Positions 46,270 to 56,830 of a stretch of 64,000 nt of DNA are shown piece after piece. The notes under the pieces were generated by a model that was not told where the DNA came from, searched no databases, and saw only the letters and a list, made by a program, of their open reading frames with translations. The stretch comes from Rhyzopertha dominica (Eukaryota; Arthropoda; Insecta; Coleoptera; Bostrichidae), in contig QCXZ01000001.1 in the NCBI GenBank assembly GCA_025024175.1, positions 23,188,001 to 23,252,000 on the forward strand. The letters run 5' to 3'. Made by a program: the position numbers and the translations under genes. How positions within the stretch are numbered: the stretch's first letter is position 1; every line of letters starts with the position of its first letter.

Positions 46270-47770
46270 AAAAACCATCAAAATTGTTAATAACATGTGT
46301 TTATCGTTCACCTGACTCAAACTATTTTAATAACTTAATAAACATTCTTCATGACGTATTAAACATATTAGCCAGACACTATGTAAACAAAAATGTAATC
46401 TTTGCAGGAGATTTTAAATACGTACAGCTTAACTCCCCTGCACTTGTAAATACACTTGGTTCGTTTGGTTTTTCAAAAGAGGTTCATGAAAAAACTCACA
46501 TAAAAGGAAATTGTTTAGACTACATGTTTAGTAAAAAAATGCATGTCTAAGCTATGCTCTCTGCACAGCAACCAACTACAAACATATCTGTTTCGCTGTT
46601 GTTACAGCTCTTCAGTGTAGTTTAGGTCTAGTGCAGACAGGGCTTGGTATGATATTAGTAGAAAATTAGACAGCAATGCCATCTGTTAGAATTACACTTA
46701 CATTATGACAAAGCCACCTAACTGCCTCAATGGATAGATACTACTTCCTAAAGGAAGTGACCAGCTGTCAAGTTAACGTATGCAGGTACATGAGAACTCG
46801 GTAGAATACAGGTCGCTTCCTTCAGAAAGCAGTACCCATTGAGGCAGCTAGGTGGCTTTGTCACCATGTCAGTGTAATGCTGACAGATGGCATTGCCATC
46901 TACTTTTATACTAACATTTAGTAATTTTACTAACACTCCTGCCAAAATAGTCTCTTGGCATTTCTCATCACTTAGGGCAAATTCTACAACTCTCAGAAAA
47001 CCTTGTTAACGGTATAGCTGAGTCTTAATTGTTTAATCAACATACTAAACAAAGAAACATGGTGAAATGTAATTACAGCTGAAATTGCCGAAGAAAAAAA
47101 TCAATACTTTCCTTGATCTTTTTAAACATTATTATGGTACATGCAGACCACTGAAAAAGGCAAAAAGTTAAATACCATTCGTAATCGGTGGATAACAGTC
47201 GAAGCTAAAAAGTCAAAAAAATTCTTACTATTTTTTATGAACGGCTTAGGCAAAATCCAAGTAATTACAATAAAATAATACAATATATAAAAAAGAATAT
47301 AATAATATACTACTAAATGCTAAGAAACAATACACTAGACAATTTTTAGAGAATACAGACGACTGCAAAATTAGCTGAGGTAAACAGAACGTAAACCTAA
47401 ACAAAAAGTACCCTCAGATGTTGCCATGCTTTAATAATTCTTCTACCTAACTTTCCGAGGTTTATCTTTTGCATAAAAAGAGGGAAACAAATATTCCTAA
47501 TAATTTCATACCGATCGGTACGCTTCCAGCGTTCTCAAAAACCTTGGAATCTGTTATTTACAAGCAATTATCTCTTTTTTGATAAAAATAAAATCTTATG
47601 TTTTGAGCAATTCGGGTTCAGGAAGGGTTACTTTATATCCGATGCAATTAACAAACTGGTAAATTCAATTAAAAGAGCTTTTGGTAATAAGGAAAAATAT
47701 CTTACACTCTTACAGTATACAGTGACTTTAGTGCTGGTTTCGATTGTGTGGACGTTGATATTGGTTGCAT
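46270..47770 (+). mobile_element. Decayed non-LTR retrotransposon (endonuclease-RT), interrupted by a MITE
   Basis: 46284-46550 is an open piece of the apurinic endonuclease domain: CVYRSPDSN, VIFAGDFK, then a C-terminal NCLDYMF. After a MITE insertion (46652-46916), degraded coding resumes near 47180 (WITVEAKKSKKFLL, the linker). At 47500-47770 it shows RT words (FSKTLE-like, QFGFRKG-like, DFSAGFDCVDVDI for motif A) split between frames. It is an old jockey/CR1-type copy, clearly different from the 16-kb LINE. Confidence 0.6.
46652..46916. mobile_element. Palindromic MITE, about 265 bp
   Basis: Inverted arms share AGCAATGCCATCTGTTAGAA (right arm GGCAATGCCATCTGTCAGCA), ATTACACT.ACAT, TGACAAAGCCACCTA, CTGCCTCAATGG and GGAAG.GACC. 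It sits inside the non-LTR relic at 46270-47770, so it inserted later. Confidence 0.8.
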
Positions 47771-47828
47771 ATATGTACGTGACGTTAAATTCATGTGATG
47801 CTCGCTGGGCCTGGGCTTTAACCCGAAC

Positions 47829-47898
47829 GCTGTGATGGTGTAATGGAACATATCAGAGTACCATTCTGAAGATTCGCGTTCGAGTCCCGACCGCAGCG
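47829..47898 (+). tRNA. tRNA-like Pol III gene, anticodon ACC (pseudo-tRNA or SINE head)
   Basis: It folds as a cloverleaf. The acceptor is GCTGTGA/CCGCAGC (6 of 7 pairs), the D stem GTGT/ACAT, the anticodon stem TCAGA/TCTGA (perfect) with loop GTACCAT, and the T stem TCGCG/CCCGA (4 of 5) with loop TTCGAGT. The A box TGGTGTAATGG and B box GTTCGAGTCC are near consensus, and TTTTT at 47905-47909 would stop Pol III. Loop geometry gives anticodon ACC (Gly), which animals normally do not use, and the D loop is short, so a pseudo-tRNA or tRNA-derived SINE head is likelier than a working tRNA-Gly. The 5' leader GCTCGCTG (47800-47807) is perfectly complementary to CAGCGAGC (47894-47901), a competing stem. 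Confidence 0.45.
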
Positions 47899-48009
47899 AG
47901 CTACTTTTTCAATTTAATTTAGCCTGCTTTAATAATAATAAAGTACTCGAACTGTATTTTGTCTTTAAGAGTTTTTTCTATAGTATTTGCTATTTGCTTT
48001 TTCTATGAA

Positions 48010-48760
48010 AAATAACATACGTGCTTCCTAAGTGGAAAATTGCAAAGAATATTGGTAGAAAAAAGGTACTTCCGGTATACTTTCGGTCAAAGAGCCTTCA
48101 CATTATGGTCTTATTATTTTATGTAAAAATCTACGCTGCTTGTGAATGAAAATTGTGATATTTAAAAGTAATACGTCTGGTCCAATAAATAGTGAGGTGA
48201 AATAACATCATGTAAATATTTTCAGATACAGTAAACTAATAACATTGCTGTAGAAACTGATGGATGACTAAAGTTTTGGAGCCAAAAAATATGACAAAAG
48301 TTTTTACAAGAAGCTGGTGATGACGAATAGCTCCTTACAAAGGTTGCTGCGATACTGAGAGCATGTCGATCTAATGAATTATATTATATATAAGTGGATG
48401 ATCGAAAATAGGTCATAATATTCTTACTGGTTGACACTAAGACTAAAAAAGACCGAAGAGGGAACATCGTTTTAGTGTTTTGAATATAGCGAGTAACTAC
48501 ACTGCTTTGCGCTCTAAAAACTACCTCACTAGAAGATTTTGTTAACTACCGCGAAAGAAAATGTACTGCCCAACCTGCGGGGATGAACACTTTTTATAAT
48601 GTTTCGAAGAAAATTGTTGAGTGTTTTTAGAAAATGTAGGACGTTATATAGGTTATAGTTTCCGCTCTGCAGCCACGATGCTAACAAATGCTGGCGTTGA
48701 TATGGTAACAATTAAGCGTGTAGGAGGTTGGAAGTTTTCTTATTAAAAAAAACATATCAC
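48010..48760 (+). pseudogene. Crypton-like tyrosine recombinase relic, copy 2
   Basis: Homologous to copy 1 at 21.6-22.4 kb at DNA level (CATGTCGATCTAATGAATTA here, CTTGTCGATCTAATGAATTA there) but with many stops. It preserves the part that copy 1 has lost: GYSFRSAATMLTNAGVDMVT followed by IKRVGGWK. This corresponds to the tyrosine recombinase HxxR box (usually GHSFRR, here Tyr for His) and the following helix. No intact frame. The two copies together outline the whole recombinase. Confidence 0.6.
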
Positions 48761-49019
48761 TGGATCTCTAATGCACTAAAAATTGAATTTATTTCTTTGT
48801 TTCTCCGTTCTTCACTTTTTTATTGAACTGCAGTCAGTTTGAATTTTGTAATTGATTATCACCCAATATTGAAAGTTATTAACCTAAATGATTTTTACCA
48901 TTTAGGGAGGTATGGAAATTATTACTTTCTATTATATATTATATATATCTTAAAACATTTGGAAAATTTAGGAAAACTGGAGCGGTTCAGAATCGGAAAC
49001 AATCGGTAATAAAAGTACA

Positions 49020-49257
49020 GCTATTGCTGTCATATCCTTCTTATGAATGTATTCCAAAGATATCACAAGTTTCTGGATGCAGTATGCCTTCATTCGCCAC
49101 AAACATATGTTTGATGGGTCTCCTTCTAAATATGACGCTCCTGTTAGGCAACTCCTTTGCGGACAACTTCCAGGAGCACTGGATTGGAAGCGACGACATA
49201 GTACTACATTACTGTACGGTACATATGACTGAAAGTATTTTGTGGGTTTAATAATAA

Positions 49258-49333
<76 letters not shown>

Positions 49334-49460
49334 GATCTTCTCATTCAATAGTAAATCCCCAGCAAGGTCTCCAGATCTTACACCTCTAGACTTCTTCCCA
49401 TGGAGACGCTTGAAGTCGAAGGTTTTTGAAAACAACCAACTTTGAAAGACCTTCAAAATA
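49020..49460 (+). pseudogene. Mariner-like transposase C-terminal relic interrupted by (AAT)n
   Basis: 49141-49190 reads FADNFQEHWIG, and after an (AAT)n stretch (49249-49334) 49350-49443 reads SPARSPDLTPLDFFPWRRLK. These are the two halves of the mariner hallmark ..WIGRGGP..WPARSPDLTPLDFFLWG.LK. The trinucleotide run therefore expanded in, or was inserted into, a dead transposase. Confidence 0.6.
49249..49334. repeat. (AAT)n microsatellite
   Basis: About 28 AAT units. The minus-strand ORF containing a long Tyr run is an artefact of this repeat. Confidence 0.95.
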
Positions 49461-49929
49461 AAGTATTACTCGAACCTTCTACTTTATTCATAAATTAAGG
49501 CTGAGAGATGCCTTGGGTGGGTTGCTCTGATAATTTTGAATGTTACATCATAAGATGCCTTCTTCTGAAATAAAATCGACTTGTTTCAGGATTTTACTTG
49601 AATTTGCCTCCCATAGGAGTTATTGGCGGTGGCTCTTATTTACTCAGACATCCGGTATTTAATGTTTATTTATACGTAGTGTGTAACAATTCAAAGGGTT
49701 GTTCCTTCAGTTACTATCCTAAAAGTATTTTGCCCGTTGATGATTTTTAAAGTGCTGCTTAGTTACTTCACTGGGAAACGTGGCGCAACTTAGGTCCGCC
49801 ATGCCATGTCATGCCATGCGGACATGTTCGAAACTCAAAATGACTGCGAAACCAATTTTGCTATTTCTGTTTTGTTTTGAAAGTAAAACTTTTGTTCTGT
49901 TCTTTATTTTTTATCATCGATCGCTATAA

Positions 49930-50420
49930 AAATACCAAGATGACTGATACGCATTCCATCTGAATTTATCGATTAGAATTCATCAGGAACTAGGCGGTAA
50001 TACTATGTTCTACAGCATTCATCAGCGTCTTCAAGACGTAAACGCATTAAAATGAAACTAAGGACCGGGGCCCCTGACAGTATAACAGTAAGAACTATAT
50101 AAAATTTGCGTGCTGTTCTATACTGATTTCTCCGGAAATGCAATTTTCACGAACTACTTGAAGAGCGTTTTTATAATCAGTTTTCTTTGAACATTTGGGT
50201 TGGTATTGTAGGTAACTGTCTAAGTAGAACAACAATTTTTCCAGGAAGACTTACCAGCGAGGTGTATTTTAGAACAATCGCTCAGTTTCTTTAGAAACGC
50301 AATGTGGCTGATGCACGAGACCCTGCCCGATCATTAGATTTACTTCCATTGCATTAATTCTATAAGTAAGGATCCAGTTGCTTTTAGAAGAGTGGGACAC
50401 AGTTCTTGTAGATTAAGAAG
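49930..50420 (+). pseudogene. Mariner-like transposase relic, middle part
   Basis: NIWVGIVGNCLSRTTIFPGR, then LTSEVYFRTIAQFL, MWLMHET (usually MWFMHDGAPAHF) and ARDPARSLDLLPLH (usually ARSPDLNPLDF) appear in order with frameshifts. The motif set resembles the 12.4-kb relic, so both may derive from one mariner lineage. Confidence 0.55.
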
Positions 50421-52006
50421 CTCTGCATGTAGTTGTATCTTAGCAGTATGTAGTGTGTTTACTAAGCACCCAAAGATAATTATGTTACATGCTTAATTTA
50501 CGTCATTTTGACACATATTCTTAAGATATTGCACATCCAAACTCAATAAAAAATTAACAACAGTTGGATTTTCTATTTCCTTATTCTTTAATTCCTACTA
50601 CTACAGTACTAAATTTTCTGTTGGAATGGTAAGATTCACTGGGAATTATCATATTTTTTATGTACTAATCGCACAAAAATATGTAAGCTGTAACTGCAAC
50701 GAGTAATTGTCACTACTTAAGTACGTTATTGAACATTATGTATACCTACCAGACAAACCTGATAGCAATCAACCCGAATACATTACCGACGCCCACCAAA
50801 TATTTAAAATGTATTTAAACATTGTGATCATATGCTACACATATTGTCATGCAGAGTATATTCTCCAGGCTATTATTGTGTTAATATTTTGCAATCAACC
50901 AACGATTGTCACAGCAAACGACCTGCTGCATTCATGCCTGCATGTGAACACCTCAACCGCAATGCATTTCTTGCATCTTGCTTAATTTTGCACGTTGGCA
51001 ATGCTTGATTATTTGGTCTTCAATTCAATTCAGGATTTGCCGCATTTTTTTAAATTAATACTGTTGGTGACTAAAATCTTTGTAATTTTCCTATATTCTC
51101 TTTCTCGTCAACCTGCTGGAATAATTTCAAGTATAACGAATTGGCAAACCAAAAGCGAAAGATATTTTAAAATCGGTTATAAAATAAATCAGCAAACAAA
51201 TGTATCACTCTTTTTTTGAAAGCTACTGAATTTCTAATTATTGTTCAATGATTACCAAAGATTACGGTCTTGTTTGTACGAAATTTATACATATACTTAA
51301 AATGTACTTCTTGCATTAGCTTAGCGTAAGCTTACGAAAATCACGTCGTCATTTATTTCAAGGTCATGATATAATTTCCTGAAAAAAATTGGATCTACAA
51401 GGTGTGAGTAAAATACTCGTTAGAATTAAGGTCTGCAGTGAACTGTTTTAAGGTACCAGTGCGTTTAATTATTTTGCATTTGAATTACCATAATTTGCTG
51501 AATCTGGGTGATGCTACTGATGAAGCGGTTAACATATGGAAAAAAGCAATTTTAGAATTTGTAACAAAGTAACTAGCAGTTTTCGCTTGACTTTGGACAT
51601 TTGGGTATCTAAGACAAGGACTAAAATTTTAGATAAAAATGGAATAAAACCTTACTAGGTAATTTCTCGTTGTTTCCGAAAATGATATAAGAGATACGCA
51701 TACTGAAAGATATAATTTCTATACCAAGAGCCGAATCTCTAACTATTGGGGAAAGTGGGAGAGGCCAAAAAAGAATGGAAGAAACCTTCTCTTTCAGTAC
51801 AAAGTAGTATATACATAGTATAAGGGGAGGGGTGCTGAGGCACAGTTTCGTCTCTCTAAAGAGGATATCTCATTAAATACAGTTATTGTGTTGGTGTACA
51901 AACAGACTGATCATACAACAAAGAAAATACAAATCTTATACGTAAACTACAATATGCCATAGGCACAGGCAAACGGAATTTAATAAATAAATGCGCTTGT
52001 GATTTA
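50421..52006. other. Intergenic, nothing recognised
   Basis: The 92-codon frame at 50707 and the 74-codon frame at 50995 have no domain and ordinary AT-rich composition. A GGGGAGGGGTGCTGAGG stretch near 51822 is the only G-rich patch. Confidence 0.3.
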
Positions 52007-53191
52007 ATGTATGCTATATATTTTATATTATTGATTGTATTATTATTTAATATTTACTCAAACTGCACAGTTCCAAATAACATATATAAGAATCTTAAAT
52101 TATGTGCTAAGACCTCAGATCTATCAAATATTACTTCGGGTGTTTTTCAGGGCTCTGTTTTGGGATCCATCTTGTTTCTTATCCATACCGCTGATCTTTT
52201 ACATAATGTAAGATTCTGCAAGACACATTGTTAAGCGGATGACACGCAAATTCATTTGATCCTAAACAAACAAATTTTGCTGCCGAAGATATAAACAGCG
52301 ATCTTAATAAAACTGAAAGGTTTTTTAAAGACCATAATTTACAGCTAAATCCACAAAAGTGTTCTGTTATCTGCTTCTGTCATAAAAGGTACAGGACTAT
52401 TGTAAACGCAGACCTGAAGCTATATATTTCTGGCAAAAAGTTAGAAATCGTCGATCAGGTAAAGAGCTTAGGACTGATTATTGACGAAAATTTGAGATTT
52501 AAACAACATGTGAACATGTTAATGAAAAAATGTTACTGCTCTTTAAAACTGCTGTATAATAACATAAATATTATAAACTTCAAGCTGAGAAAAAAAAGTG
52601 AGAGTCTAGTATTACCAATAATGAATTATTGTAATATCGTGTATTATAGTTGCTTAGACAAATACACCAGGTATTGCATGCAAAAAATTCAGAATTTTTG
52701 CTGTCGTTTTGTGTATCGTATTAGGAAATATGATCGAGTATCTGCTAGATTAAATGAACTGAAGTGGTTGAGAGTTCAAAGTATTTTCAAATATAACCTA
52801 ATAACGTTTGTGCATAATGTGCTGCTTACCTCCTCTCCACCCTACCTGCGTGTCAAACTGTTTTATAGACGTGATCTCCATAACATAAATGTACGCCTCG
52901 TTAATAGTCTTTCATTACCTCCCCATCGGTTGGCCACGTTTCGCAAATCCGCGATTAGACGATTGTCTTCAAATGTTTTTCGTACGGAAATAAAAAATAT
53001 TCTTCTGTCTACGCAGTAAAGCAAACCTTGAGCTGCCTGTTTTGATCGTTTTGTTTGATGGTATTATTTATTGTATTGATTATGATTAAGCAGGTATTAT
53101 TTCTTGCTGTCAAAGGTTAAGTTGAATAGCTAAAACTAGACTGCCTTAATAGGAATCAATATGAAAGGCTGTATGTTATTCCTAAATAAAA

Positions 53192-53258
<67 letters not shown>
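52007..53258 (+). mobile_element. 5'-truncated CR1-like LINE with (ATT)n tail
   Basis: It begins within the reverse transcriptase: VFQGSVLGSILFLIH is motif B, followed by *ADDTQIHLIL, where the Tyr codon of YADD has become TAA at about 52233. One frameshift follows at about 52265. Then NLQLNPQKCSVICF, VKSLGLIIDENLRFKQHV and an open 175-codon piece (52492-53019) reach the C-terminus (VLPIMNYCNIVYYSCLDKY; MQKIQNFCCRFVYR). A short 3' UTR and (ATT)n at 53193-53258 follow. Only two disabling changes are visible, so it is younger than most relics here. Confidence 0.75.
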
Positions 53259-54863
53259 TGTTTCTGAGTGTTTCCTAAACGCCTACACTCTGTTAGTCTT
53301 GTGTTTTGACTATAAATTTATTTACTTTTCGTAGTTTTACAGAATAATATTGTTATGTCAATCATTTTCTTTTATTAAGAAATTCGTTTTATCTTTGATA
53401 GCTTGGTAAAGTTCTTCTGCAAAACAATTCTTAATCTTATCACTTTTGTTGAAAACAAAGTCAATTAATGGCATAAAAGTCTCATTATATAATTGCTAGT
53501 CTTCGTTTTGTTTAATTTTTAAGTCAAGTCGAATGTACAACGCAGGCTCTACAAAGACACGAGGAAGTACATTGGAAGTAAACCCTCGTTTGGTACGGTG
53601 TAAGCTAAGGAAAAGTGACTTTTAAATCTATGATTGCTTATCTGCTTCTTGTAATATTGGCAGTCCATTTGCATCACATGAAAGTACAACACCGAGTTAA
53701 TGTGTTAAGCGTACTACATTCACTAGTTTCTTATTTCTTATACATTGACTTCGTGTGTTAATAACTGGCTCACAAATAAAATCGGAAGCTCAGTGCCGCC
53801 TTTCCGTCATGTTCCGGTTTTTTCGAACTAGTACCTTTCGTTACGTAACCCAATATGAGCGTTATCAACAATTATAAACTAGGAAATTAATGTGAGACCT
53901 CTGCGATGAAGATATTTTACGTTCACCAGCAACACTAGACGTTGGAAATAAAGTAGTGTATCTAGGAAACGCCGTTGCAAAAACGCTTTGAAGTTTACGG
54001 TTATTTTCATGTCACTCTCTCCGTGTGTGAGTTAAGCCATGAAAGGCGTGTACCTGCCGGAGAACAAAGCGGGCACTTTAGCGTAAATCGGTCCGAAAAA
54101 TCGCGGCACAGCTAACGCCCGGAGTGCGTTCTGACATTTTCAACAAATTGGTAGGCAATGCGAAGTATATCTGATTTGCTGCGTTCTTTTGTTAACGTGT
54201 AACCCGCTGGCTGAATGTGTCGTGGCTGCTTTATTTATTCTTTGTAATTATGGTCATGCAATTACGAAATGAAAAGTTGGATTAATTGGGTTGACATTAC
54301 CTATTGCTTGCTTCAGTTTATCTAGGGTAGTATAGTTTAAATCAGTAATATTGTTCAAGAGCAACTGACAATTGGAAAATGCCTATTGTTTAAAGTTTGA
54401 TACACATTCGTATAATTGAATCACTATTTTTTGGGGTGCNGTTGGACTTATAAATCAAACACAATGTAATCTGCTGGCAACGTTTGGTGATTTATTATCA
54501 CTTTCTCAAACCTAAAATTATGTAGGGTGATTGGTTTCTAAGCTTTTTTGCCAAATTCTCATACCTTGGATTACTTAATTAACTTAACTTAATTACTAAT
54601 TTAAAAGAACATGGAAATTCATATTACTAAAGAGATGATTAAAGAACTATTGAAAACATTGAGAATAATACTAACATCATCAGGATTAGAATCCCTACAC
54701 ACATTTACAATATACCAATTGGGTGTGTTCACTAGTTATAAAATATAAACTTTTATACATTAAAAAAGAGTACTTAATTAATTAAGTGTGTATCCGTATT
54801 TTTTTACCAAAATAAATTGTTTACAACTTCTCAGTGCGCAACGTGGCAACAAGGCAGTTTTAA
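53259..54863. other. Intergenic, nothing recognised
   Basis: The GC-richer patch at 54000-54200 has no open frame longer than about 20 codons of note. No repeats found. Confidence 0.3.
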
Positions 54864-55705
54864 GACACGCTCAGATTGATTAGGACTGGCTGTGACGTAT
54901 CACCCGATGTAAACAAGATAGCGTCCGCTACTTTCCGTATTTCGTTTGCGTTATTGGTTATGTTTAAGAGTGTTCTCGTTATCTCGTTTGTTTGTTTTTT
55001 ATAAATTCAACAATATGTCGTCGGAATGCTTTGTTAAAGCGTCTTCGAACAATTTGCCGGCTGTAGATTGTTTATAGTCACCGAATTTATCAAGAACGAC
55101 CCACGTTTTAATGCTGCCGAAATCAAAGACGCTAAAGCAGCAGTATAAGTAATTAATAAAGCAGCTTAATCTGCAATTTAATACATTACGGATCATTGAT
55201 ATTTTGAACGAAATGCATCTTTTTTCTAGTGCAAGTCGTGAGCAACACGGAGATGCAGCTATAGGTTATTTTCAGGTGAAGCGAGAGGGGCCCATCTGTA
55301 TAGGTACTGCAGTTCAAGATATGCCCGGAACACAAAGTTCGTGCACAAAATTATGCAGTTACTTTAAGTCTCACAACAGTAAAATGTAGATTTCGTCTTG
55401 GTCATACCCCTTCTGGCTGCTTTAAACCATCTCCGTTTGCGTTCGTAGTCTCCGGGTACACTTACGAATATTTTGTTGAGACGAATGTATTTGAAATTTG
55501 AACACTGGCACAAAGCATCATCTGCTGTTATCTTCCGGTTTATACATGTTTAAACATTCTCCCAGTTGTTAGGAGGAGTCCGTTAAAAGCAAGAAAACAA
55601 CTCGTTTCACTCGGCACAAGCAAAGGCACGTAGGTAACATAACCTATATTCTTTGTTTACATCGGGTGCTACATCACACCGTCTCCAGTGACAGTGCGTT
55701 TGTGT
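54864..55705. mobile_element. Element with inverted repeats carrying a YqaJ-family-like gene relic
   Basis: The left repeat TGACGTATCACCCGATGTAA continues ACAAGATA (54893-54920). The right repeat, inverted, is TGATGTAGCACCCGATGTAA continuing ACAAAGAATATAG (55644-55676). Looser similarity (GGACTGGCTG against GGAGACGGTG) extends outward. Between them lies a broken gene of an insect multi-copy family (55015-55440). No transposase is visible. The outer limits are approximate. Confidence 0.5.
55015..55440 (+). pseudogene. Broken gene of the insect YqaJ/SWIM-type family
   Basis: It starts MSSECFVKASSNNLPAVDCL; a frame change then gives VTEFIKNDPRFNAAEIKDAK. After a short degraded stretch comes SASREQHGDAAIGYFQVKRE then GPICIGTAVQ. 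This order (ASS..LP.VD...V.EFIK.D.RF...E.......REAYGD.AIGYV..KREG..C) is the N-terminal region of insect proteins commonly annotated as uncharacterised with a downstream YqaJ-type nuclease fold. That downstream domain and the Cys/His cluster are missing. Matched from memory; a search is needed to confirm. Confidence 0.45.
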
Positions 55706-55799
55706 GGTCAATTTTTATGTTTGAACTTCAGAACGGTTTTTTTCGAAAACTGGTGCTAGAAAAATTTTGACATCTTTAAGACGTAACAAGGGTGCTCCA

Positions 55800-56830
55800 A
55801 ATATACACATGGCATGATTTCTAAAAAATGTGAAAAACCCAATTCAGATCAACATGAAAAGTACGTAATTGTCAACTACATCAGTGTAACAATTCCATCT
55901 ATTGTAATGAGTCCGAACATTCTGGAAACAAAGTTTGACATATCGGAAACAAATTAAACACTAATTAAAGATATTGAGTTCTGTATCCAACACCAGTCTA
56001 TCCCAGAACAGTGAAAGACAATGTCAGAACAAATTTAGTGAATATTATGATCAACTTCATGAATAGACAGCCATACCGCGACAATAAGAAATCATTGATA
56101 GACACCTGAGCAAAAGAGACAAAGAAAGACCTAATTTTTAGTAAATCGGACAAATGCAACAATAATAAATTAAAACTAGTATATTAGTGACGTAACTATC
56201 ATGCTTAACAGCTACCCAATATACGAATAAATACAAAAAGATCCAACTACAAAATATGAAATCAAAACGAACCAATTGGTCACCTACATAGTAACAAATG
56301 GATACTTTAAAATTCCTAAAAAGGTATAACAGCGTTCCACCGAAACTATATTGTTTGAGAAAAAAAATAAAAAGTTTATAGACCTATGGTAAGTTGCGCA
56401 AACACGCCAACATAAAACCTGGCTAAATTTAAACACAAGAAACTTCACCCTGTCACGACCAAATTCGAATACAACGTGAGTAATTCAATGGACTTAGCGA
56501 AAACTACGTAGTAATTTCGCTTGACGTCACGTCCCTTTTGCTAACATCTGTAAAGAGCTCGTTATATCAATTGTGAGTAACATCATAAAATCATCGATAT
56601 GCCCAAATCCTTATTGATAACAATAATAGAACTCATCCTTGATACTAGTTAATTTTCATTCAACAACAAGATTTATAGATAATCTCATGGAACAGCGATG
56701 GGTAGTCCACTAAGCCTGGTCCTCGCAACCATAGTAATTAATGACTTAATAGAATGATGTATTCACAATCTATCTTTTGAAATTCTACTTCTCAATACCC
56801 AATTTGGGTATTTTCGCAATTTCTGAAAAG
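55800..56830 (+). pseudogene. Penelope-like element reverse transcriptase relic
   Basis: Joining frames by eye gives SDKCN near 56150, DPTTKYEIKTNQLVT near 56250, VPPKLYCLRKK and RPMVSCANTPT around 56335-56425, and near the end NNKIYR followed by GTAMGSPLSLVLATIVINDL (56660-56745). That series is specific to Penelope-like elements (PPKFYGLPKIHK, RPIVS..GTPTY.LAK, GTAMGSPLSP). The catalytic YxDD motif and the GIY-YIG domain are not visible. Many stops; dead. Confidence 0.7.

Noticed and set aside
48968..49456. 162-codon minus ORF with a long Tyr run
   Set aside because: Created by the (AAT)n microsatellite inside a mariner relic; no real protein.
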